Source: Flavobacteriales bacterium (GTDB lineage Bacteria; Bacteroidota; Bacteroidia; Flavobacteriales; Flavobacteriaceae). Taken from it: a stretch of DNA of 6,159 nt. Shown here one piece after another: positions 1 through 4,239 of the stretch. The number at the start of each line of letters is the position of its first letter. The first letter of the stretch is position 1. The notes under the pieces are model-generated. The model had not been told where the DNA came from, did not search any database, and was given only the letters and a program-made list of their open reading frames with translations. Made by a program: the position numbers and the translations under genes. The DNA is taken from contig JALVKK010000026.1 of the NCBI GenBank assembly GCA_027033875.1, positions 1-6,159 on the forward strand. Reading direction: 5' to 3'.

Positions 1-28
1 TTCATCATTTCATCATTTCATCATTTCA
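1..28. repeat. 8-bp tandem repeat (TCATCATT), at least 3.4 copies, cut by window edge
   Basis: The unit TCATCATT is repeated perfectly at 2-9, 10-17 and 18-25, followed by TCA at 26-28. The first base (T) also fits the end of a preceding unit, so the array may continue to the left. It ends 53 bp before the start codon of the secreted-protein gene, so it lies in or near that gene's promoter region. Seen directly: perfect copies. Inferred: it may vary in copy number by slipped-strand mispairing. What lies upstream is unknown. Confidence 0.85.
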
Positions 29-81
29 AAAATATTTCTTTTTTTTGTAATTTAGTTATTTAAAATCAAAAAACACAAATC

Positions 82-849
82 ATGAAGAAAAAATCCTATT
101 TACTCGTATTTTTGTTACCCTTATATTTATTACTTTCAAATTATGCAGGAGCGCCTTTCGGTTATTCGGGTTCGCCCGGCGACAACAATCGCACGTGTAA
201 CCAATGTCATTCATACAGTGGTAGCGGTTATTCGCCTACATTTGAAGTTACCGGTATTCCGGCAGATGGTTATCAACCCGGACAAACTTACCAATTGACT
301 TTGAACGTTTCCAATGTCAATACGGCGCGTATGGGATTTGAAGCCTGTGTAGAAAATACGTCTAACCAAAAACAAGGCACATTCGCCAATACGGACGGAA
401 GCACGCAAGCCATTCAAAGCAATACTTATATCACACATACTTCTTCGGGTATCACACAAAATCAATGGACTTTTAACTGGACGGCGCCCGCAACCTCACA
501 AGGCGATTTAACCTTGTATTTTGCCGTCAATATGGCAAACGGCGATAATAATTCTACCGGCGATTATATTCAAGCCGGTTCGTTCAGCATTCCCGAAAAT
601 ACCGGTACATTGCAAGAAATTGATATGTCCCAAATTACGATTTATCCCAATCCTGCAAATGATTTTATCAATCTCAAAACCGATAAATACCAATTTGACA
701 AAGCCTTTATTCAAGATGTTTCTGGCAAGATTTATCCTGTTTCTATTGATAATAATCAAATAAACATTTCTTTTTTGCCAACCGGAACTTATGTTTTAAC
801 ACTTCAAAATGAGCAATTTAAGTCAGTCAAACAATTTGTTAAAAAATAA
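82..849 (+). CDS. Secreted T9SS-sorted protein with an N-terminal CxxCH motif (choice-of-anchor V / Reeler-like)
   Basis: This 255-residue protein is probably exported through Sec and then moved across the outer membrane by the type IX secretion system. Residues 1-22 are a signal peptide: KKK, then a Leu/Phe/Tyr-rich hydrophobic core, with likely cleavage near NYA-GAP. Next comes a Gly/Pro segment (GAPFGYSGSPGD, 23-34) and CNQCH at 39-43, the covalent haem c-binding pattern. Residues about 52-170 form a beta-rich domain with a Pro-Gly-Gln (PGQTY) turn, resembling the choice-of-anchor V/Reeler-like extracellular domains that Bacteroidota place after such a CxxCH. Residues about 183-255 match a type A T9SS sorting domain: IYPNPANDF, then DVSGK, LPTGTYVL and a lysine-rich end. 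The start at 82 gives the complete signal peptide. No Shine-Dalgarno is visible (ACAAATC precedes ATG), which is normal in this phylum. Haem loading and function are unproven. The sorting tail and signal peptide are firm; the domain name is from memory of the family. Confidence 0.85.
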   Translation: MKKKSYLLVFLLPLYLLLSNYAGAPFGYSGSPGDNNRTCNQCHSYSGSGYSPTFEVTGIPADGYQPGQTYQLTLNVSNVNTARMGFEACVENTSNQKQGTFANTDGSTQAIQSNTYITHTSSGITQNQWTFNWTAPATSQGDLTLYFAVNMANGDNNSTGDYIQAGSFSIPENTGTLQEIDMSQITIYPNPANDFINLKTDKYQFDKAFIQDVSGKIYPVSIDNNQINISFLPTGTYVLTLQNEQFKSVKQFVKK

Positions 850-872
850 AGTAAAATTGACAAAATATTTTT

Positions 873-880
873 TATCTTTG
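873..880 (+). promoter_or_regulatory. Bacteroidota -7 promoter box (TATCTTTG) for the rpsF operon
   Basis: TATCTTTG matches the phylum's TAnnTTTG -7 consensus exactly and lies 33 bp before the rpsF start codon, inside the 63-bp gap after the secreted-protein gene. A TTGAC stands upstream at 857-861, but only 13 bp separate its TTG from the -7 box. That is closer than the usual -33 spacing, so it may not be the true partner. Transcription would start a few bases downstream and leave a leader of roughly 25-30 nt. The same ten bases, TATCTTTGCA, occur upstream of lysS. Confidence 0.75.
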
Positions 881-886
881 CAGGCA

Positions 887-901
887 ATTTAATTATTAAA
901 T
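887..901. repeat. 15-bp AT palindrome in the rpsF leader
   Basis: ATTTAAT (887-893), a central T (894), and ATTAAAT (895-901) form perfect inverted arms just downstream of the -7 box. With a one-base centre it cannot form a stable RNA hairpin of full length, but it could be a two-fold DNA site. In such AT-rich sequence it may be chance. Confidence 0.4.
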
Positions 902-912
902 AAATATAGATT

Positions 913-1254
913 ATGAACCATTATGAAACTGTTTTCATTTTAACTCCCGTTTTATCTGATAGTCAGGTAAAGGAAGCAGTTAAGAAATTTGAAGATTTTT
1001 TAACTTCCAAAGGCGGTGAGATAGTATGGAAAGAAGATTGGGGGCTTAAAAAATTGGCTTACCCTATCCAACACAAGAAAACCGGTTTTTATCATTTGAT
1101 GGAGTTCAAATTAAATCCGGAAGAGCTTAAAAGTTTGGATATATCATTCAAACGAGACGAACGTGTAATGCGTCATTTAATTGTCAAATTAGATAAATAC
1201 GGCGCTGAGTGGGCAGAACAAAGAAGAGAAAAAATTAAAGAATCTAAAAATTAA
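913..1254 (+). CDS. rpsF: 30S ribosomal protein bS6
   Basis: This 113-residue protein is a component of the 30S platform, where it pairs with bS18. The sequence shows the bS6 ferredoxin-like pattern: the first strand MNHYETVFILTP, helix 15-33, the middle hairpin with GGEIVWKEDWGLKKLAYPI, then KKTGFYHLMEF, and the last strand RDERVMRHLIVKLD (81-94). A short charged tail rich in Arg, Lys and Glu follows. Length is in the normal range. The ATG is preceded by an AT-only leader without a Shine-Dalgarno. It is the first gene of a three-gene operon and ends 5 bp before rpsR. No ssb or priB lies between them, unlike Firmicutes and enterobacteria; this compact arrangement is typical for Bacteroidota. 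The likely promoter is the -7 box at 873-880. Confidence 0.97.
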   Translation: MNHYETVFILTPVLSDSQVKEAVKKFEDFLTSKGGEIVWKEDWGLKKLAYPIQHKKTGFYHLMEFKLNPEELKSLDISFKRDERVMRHLIVKLDKYGAEWAEQRREKIKESKN

Positions 1255-1257
1255 GGA
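1253..1257 (+). promoter_or_regulatory. Purine-rich AAGGA at the rpsR start, overlapping the rpsF stop
   Basis: AAGGA overlaps the rpsF stop codon (TAA 1252-1254) and sits only 2 nt before the rpsR ATG at 1260. This is too close for a good Shine-Dalgarno interaction, so translational coupling from rpsF is the more likely way rpsR is started. Confidence 0.35.
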
Positions 1258-1259
1258 TT

Positions 1260-1553
1260 ATGGCAGGCTTAGAACAAAATTCAGGTAAACAATCTGAAAT
1301 CAGATATTTAACCCAATTGGATATTGAGGTCAAACCTAATCGGAAGAAGTATTGCCGTTTTAAAAAATACGGTATCAAATATATTGATTACAAAGATCCG
1401 GATTTCTTGATGAAATTCGTTAACGAACAAGGTAAAATATTACCGCGTCGTATCACCGGAACTTCTTTAAAATATCAAAGAAGATTAGCCAAAGCAATCA
1501 AAAGAGCACGTCATTTGGCTCTTATGCCTTATGTAGGAGATATGTTAAAATAA
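1260..1553 (+). CDS. rpsR: 30S ribosomal protein bS18
   Basis: This 97-residue protein is a 30S platform component that binds 16S rRNA together with bS6. The conserved core runs from about residue 29 to 94: KKYCRFKKYGIKYIDYKD, then a helix, then GKILPRRITGTSLKYQRR (59-75) with the signature PRRITG, and KRARHLALMPY (81-91). About 28 residues precede the core (with SEIRYLTQLDIEVKPN), a longer N-terminus than the 75-residue E. coli protein but usual for Bacteroidota as far as I recall. The start lies 5 bp after the rpsF stop and 13 bp separate its end from rplI, so the three genes are almost certainly cotranscribed. A single Cys (32) in the YCRF motif is part of the family pattern and gives no sign of a zinc site. 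Confidence 0.97.
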   Translation: MAGLEQNSGKQSEIRYLTQLDIEVKPNRKKYCRFKKYGIKYIDYKDPDFLMKFVNEQGKILPRRITGTSLKYQRRLAKAIKRARHLALMPYVGDMLK

Positions 1554-1556
1554 AAA

Positions 1557-1564
1557 AGAAGGAA
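1557..1564 (+). promoter_or_regulatory. Shine-Dalgarno-like AGAAGGAA before rplI
   Basis: AGAAGGAA ends 2 nt before the rplI ATG at 1567, with the GGA core 3 nt from the start codon. It is the most Shine-Dalgarno-like sequence in the window; the starts at 82, 913 and 3943 have AT-rich leaders without one. The spacing is short, so it may or may not be used. Confidence 0.4.
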
Positions 1565-1566
1565 CG

Positions 1567-2145
1567 ATGGAAATTATATTATTAAAAGATGTAGAAAATT
1601 TAGGTTTTATCGATGATGTTGTATCGGTAAAGAACGGTTACGGCAGAAATTATTTAATTCCGCAAGGTTATGCCGTATTAGCCACCCCTTCTGCCAAAAA
1701 AGTTCTGGCTGAAAAACTGAAACAAAGAGCTTTTAAAGAAAAACATATTGTTGAAGAAGCTCAAAAAGTAGCTGAAAAATTAAAAACTTTACAAGTTAAA
1801 ATTCCTGCCAAAGTTGGTCTTGGAGATAAATTATTCGGTTCTATCAACAATCAAAACTTGGCTGAAATTTTAGTCAAAGAAGGTTTTGACATAGATAAAA
1901 AATACATTCAAGTTATCGGTGGTAGCGTTAAACGAATCGGAAAATACGATGCAAAAGTACGCTTACACAGAGAAGTAATCGTTGATTTGAATTTTGAAGT
2001 AACACCGGTTCGAGATGAAAAAGCTATAGCCGAAGCCAAAGCCAAAGCAGCCGCAGAAGCGAAAAAAGCCGAAGCTGCTGCAGCAGCCGCAGAAAAAGCA
2101 GAAAGCGAAACTGACGCAACAACTGAAACAAATACTGCTGAATAA
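1567..2145 (+). CDS. rplI: 50S ribosomal protein bL9 with an Ala/Lys/Glu-rich C-terminal extension
   Basis: This 192-residue protein is the elongated two-domain 50S protein at the base of the L1 stalk. The N-terminal rRNA-binding domain (1-50) carries the family signature G-FIDDVVSVKNGYGRNYL-IPQGYA (13-36). Residues about 45-78 form the connecting charged helix, and about 79-148 the C-terminal domain, with GLGDKLFGSI (84-93) and VRLHREVIVDL (131-141). Residues about 150-192 are an added low-complexity tail, first Ala/Lys/Glu repeats and then Thr/Glu/Asp, so the protein is some 40 residues longer than the 149-residue E. coli bL9. The tail is probably a helical or disordered appendage; its DNA is GCA/GCC/GAA-rich and prone to slippage. 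It is the last gene of the operon, and a strong terminator begins 15 bp after its stop. Confidence 0.96.
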   Translation: MEIILLKDVENLGFIDDVVSVKNGYGRNYLIPQGYAVLATPSAKKVLAEKLKQRAFKEKHIVEEAQKVAEKLKTLQVKIPAKVGLGDKLFGSINNQNLAEILVKEGFDIDKKYIQVIGGSVKRIGKYDAKVRLHREVIVDLNFEVTPVRDEKAIAEAKAKAAAEAKKAEAAAAAAEKAESETDATTETNTAE

Positions 2146-2160
2146 GTAGGGTTTTCATAA

Positions 2161-2204
2161 TAACAATAAGAAAGGTCGCCGTTTGGCGACCTTTCTTATT
2201 GTTA
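2161..2204. terminator. rplI-lysS: Bidirectional intrinsic terminator, perfect 20-bp stem with GTTT loop
   Basis: The left arm 2161-2180 and the right arm 2185-2204 are perfect reverse complements around a 4-nt loop. The GC core (GGTCGCC/GGCGACC) lies next to the loop, and the outer part is A-rich on the left and T-rich on the right (CTTTCTTATTGTTA). A transcript from either strand therefore forms a GC hairpin followed by a U-rich run. It sits 15 bp after the rplI stop and 41 bp from the lysS stop, and serves both convergent genes. Confidence 0.93.
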
Positions 2205-2245
2205 AAGACTTACCGGATTTTGGAAACCTATCGGGTCAGAACTGA

Positions 2246-3943
2246 TTAGTCAAGTAATTTTACAAACAAACCATCACCGGTATTTTCTACTTTGACTTGT
2301 TGCTTTTTGGTTAAACCTTTGATGGCTTTGTCCCACTTTTTATTAGATAACCCGGTTTTTGATTTTAACTCGGATAACAATACCGGCGATTGTTCTTTGA
2401 GTAATTTTAAGACAATTTTTTCTTCGTCGGTGAGAGGCATCGCTTTTTTCTCCGGTTTCATTTGCGGAAAGAATATAACCTCTTGGATACTGTCATTGTC
2501 GGTTAAGAACATGGTCAATCGGTCAATACCTATACCTATACCAGAAGTTGGTGGCATACCGTATTCCAATGCCCGCAAAAAGTCTTGATCTATAAACATA
2601 GCCTCATCATCACCTTTTTCCGATAATCGCAACTGCTCTTCAAAACGCTCACGTTGATCGATAGGATCATTCAATTCCGAATAAGCATTGGCAAGCTCTT
2701 TGCCATTGACCATCAGCTCAAAACGTTCGGTTAAACCGGGCTTACTGCGATGTGCTTTGGTCAAAGGACTCATTTCTTTGGGATAATCGGTAATGAATGT
2801 CGGTTGGGTATAATGCTGCTCACATTTTTCGCCGAATATTTCGTCTATCAGTTTGCCTTTTCCCATGGTTTCATCTACTTCAATATCCAATTTTTTAGCT
2901 ATTTCTCTGATTTCTTCTTCTGACTTATCATGCAAATCATAACCCGTATATTCTTTTATGGCGTCTAAAATAGGCACCCGAGTGTAAGGCGCTTTAAAAT
3001 CGATAATTTTATCACCCATTTTTACTTTGGTATCACCGGTTACTTCTTTAGCAATAGTTTCAAGTAATTGCTCGGTCATGTTCATCATCCAATTATAATC
3101 TTTGTACGGCACATAAAGCTCCATAACCGTAAACTCCGGATTATGGGTTTTGTCCATCCCTTCATTTCTAAAATCTTTGGCAAATTCATAAACACCGTCA
3201 AACCCACCAACGATCAATCTTTTGAGGTACAATTCATTAGCAATTCGTAAATACAAAGGAATATCCAAAGCATTGTGATGCGTGATAAACGGTCTAGCCG
3301 CAGCACCACCGGGAATAGGTTGCAAAACAGGCGTTTCCACTTCCAGATAACCGCGTTCGTTAAAAAAATTACGCATGGTATTGATAATTTTACTGCGTTT
3401 GATAAACGTATCCTTGACTTTATCATTGACAATCAAATCGACATAACGTTGACGGTATCGCAATTCCGAGTCGGAAAAAGCATCGTGTACTTTGCCATCG
3501 GCATCAATTTTTACAACAGGAAGCGGTCGTAAAGATTTGGATAAAACCGTCAACTCTTTAACATTAATAGACGGCTCACCTACTTGTGTTTTAAACACTT
3601 CGCCTTTAATACCGATAATATCGCCAATGTCAAGTAATTTTTTAAAAACCGTATTATACATGGTTTTATCCTCTCCCGGACACAGTTCATCTCTGTTGAT
3701 ATAAATTTGCATCCGCCCACTTGCATCTTTTAATTCTGAAAAAGAGGCTTTTCCCATAATACGCCGGCTCATCATGCGTCCGGCTACTTGAACTTCCTTT
3801 CCTTCGTATTCGTCAAAACGGTTTAAAATATCTGTAATTTTTGCTGTTACTTTATATTCATCAGCCGGATAAGGATTGATGCCCAGTTCTCTCAGTTTAT
3901 TTAAAGATTCTCTTCTGACAATTTCTTGTTCGGATAATTGCAT
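2246..3943 (-). CDS. lysS: Lysine--tRNA ligase (class II LysRS) with a C-terminal winged-helix-like extension
   Basis: This cytoplasmic enzyme of 565 residues activates lysine with ATP and charges tRNA-Lys. The N-terminal OB-fold anticodon-binding domain is at about 50-140 (VQVAGRMMSRRIMGKASF). The catalytic core has class II motif 1 (about 184-206, ending YLEVETPVL), motif 2 (257-277, FRNEGMDKTHNPEFTVMELY) with the ATP-binding Arg, and motif 3 (467-480, GIGIGIDRLTMFLT). The lysine-pocket region reads GKELANAYSELNDP (414-427). Bacterial LysRS normally ends near FFPQMKPEK (491-499). Here about 63 residues follow, with helices DEEKIVLKLLKEQ and a LSELKSKTGLSNKKWDKAI segment and then a beta-type VKVENTGDGLFVKL, a winged-helix-like pattern. 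I recall similar tails in flavobacterial LysRS. The ATG at 3943 has an AT-rich leader and no Shine-Dalgarno. The gene is convergent with rplI. Confidence 0.97.
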   Translation of the reverse strand: MQLSEQEIVRRESLNKLRELGINPYPADEYKVTAKITDILNRFDEYEGKEVQVAGRMMSRRIMGKASFSELKDASGRMQIYINRDELCPGEDKTMYNTVFKKLLDIGDIIGIKGEVFKTQVGEPSINVKELTVLSKSLRPLPVVKIDADGKVHDAFSDSELRYRQRYVDLIVNDKVKDTFIKRSKIINTMRNFFNERGYLEVETPVLQPIPGGAAARPFITHHNALDIPLYLRIANELYLKRLIVGGFDGVYEFAKDFRNEGMDKTHNPEFTVMELYVPYKDYNWMMNMTEQLLETIAKEVTGDTKVKMGDKIIDFKAPYTRVPILDAIKEYTGYDLHDKSEEEIREIAKKLDIEVDETMGKGKLIDEIFGEKCEQHYTQPTFITDYPKEMSPLTKAHRSKPGLTERFELMVNGKELANAYSELNDPIDQRERFEEQLRLSEKGDDEAMFIDQDFLRALEYGMPPTSGIGIGIDRLTMFLTDNDSIQEVIFFPQMKPEKKAMPLTDEEKIVLKLLKEQSPVLLSELKSKTGLSNKKWDKAIKGLTKKQQVKVENTGDGLFVKLLD

Positions 3944-3971
3944 AAAATAGGTTGATTTATTAATTAAAGTG

Positions 3972-3979
3972 CAAAGATA
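3972..3979 (-). promoter_or_regulatory. Bacteroidota -7 promoter box (TATCTTTG) for lysS
   Basis: On the minus strand 3979 to 3972 reads TATCTTTG, an exact TAnnTTTG match, 28 bp before the lysS ATG. It predicts a leader of only about 20-25 nt. No clear TTG is present at the -33 position; that stretch is occupied by the TTGAAAG repeat read in reverse (CTTTCAA). The match extends to TATCTTTGCA, identical to the rpsF promoter. Confidence 0.7.
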
Positions 3980-3989
3980 CTGTATATAG

Positions 3990-4005
3990 TTGAAAGTTGA
4001 AAGTT
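3990..4005. repeat. 7-bp direct repeat (TTGAAAG x 2 plus TT) upstream of lysS
   Basis: TTGAAAG occurs at 3990-3996 and again at 3997-4003, followed by TT. On the lysS strand it reads CTTTCAACTTTCAA. It lies about 10-25 bp upstream of the -7 box, over the expected -33 region. Confidence 0.7.
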
Positions 4006-4043
4006 ATATATTGTGCTTACAATTGAACTTATACGTTAATCAA

Positions 4044-4142
4044 TTATTTATTTGATATAACTTCAATACAAGCTTCTCTTGGTTTGAAACTCAACTGCTT
4101 TTCATTTTGTTTCAAATATCGCCACTCTAACCCCAAAGTCAA
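4044..4142 (-). other. Short open frame or possible gene remnant (32 codons, no ATG)
   Basis: Between an in-frame TGA (4143-4145) and the TAA stop (4044-4046), the minus strand is open for 32 codons, starting with TTG. The translation contains LEWRYLKQNEKQ and then SFKPREACIEVI, rich in Lys, Glu, Gln and Arg and looking more like real protein than translated AT-rich spacer. There is no ATG, and the frame upstream of the TGA is not convincingly coding. I do not recognise it. It may be the eroded C-terminal end of a lost gene, a tiny gene with a TTG start, or chance. Confidence 0.3.
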
Positions 4143-4239
4143 TCAGAAGGATTGCAATATAGAAAAGAGAATATAGAAATATCTTTCTGTACAAATAGTA
4201 TCACTCCTACTTACTACTTGATAGTTGTTACAAAAAATA

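Larger units (their letters stand above)
3944..4239. other. lysS-hutU intergenic region
   Basis: This 296-bp stretch separates two genes on the same strand. Its lysS-proximal end holds the -7 box and TTGAAAG repeat listed separately, and its middle (4044-4142) a short open frame with gene-like composition. I found no strong hairpin followed by a T-run near the hutU stop; the best inverted arms are AGAAA/TTTCT around TATC near 4175-4188, too weak to call a terminator. No tRNA or riboswitch pattern is visible. The presence of a separate promoter suggests lysS is not simply in an operon with hutU. Confidence 0.7.

Noticed and set aside
48..55. TAATTTAG as the -7 promoter box of the secreted-protein gene
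   Set aside because: One mismatch to TAnnTTTG in a T-rich stretch and no -33 partner at suitable distance, so it is not better than chance.
508..759. Open frames on the opposite strand and in other frames inside the secreted-protein gene
   Set aside because: They lie wholly within a well-supported gene and their translations have no recognisable domain or signal.
881..912. Possible bS6:bS18-binding autoregulatory leader upstream of rpsF
   Set aside because: The leader is only about 30 nt, almost all A and T, with no CCG-bearing hairpin of the kind known for that motif in other phyla.
2205..2245. Extra regulatory element between the terminator and the lysS stop
   Set aside because: Only 41 bp with no repeat, hairpin or open frame.
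3275..3704. + strand open frames inside lysS
   Set aside because: They overlap the catalytic and OB-fold coding region of lysS on the opposite strand, with no independent start signal or domain.
4175..4188. Hairpin AGAAA-TATC-TTTCT as a hutU terminator
   Set aside because: The stem is only 5 bp of A/T-rich pairs with no T-run after it.
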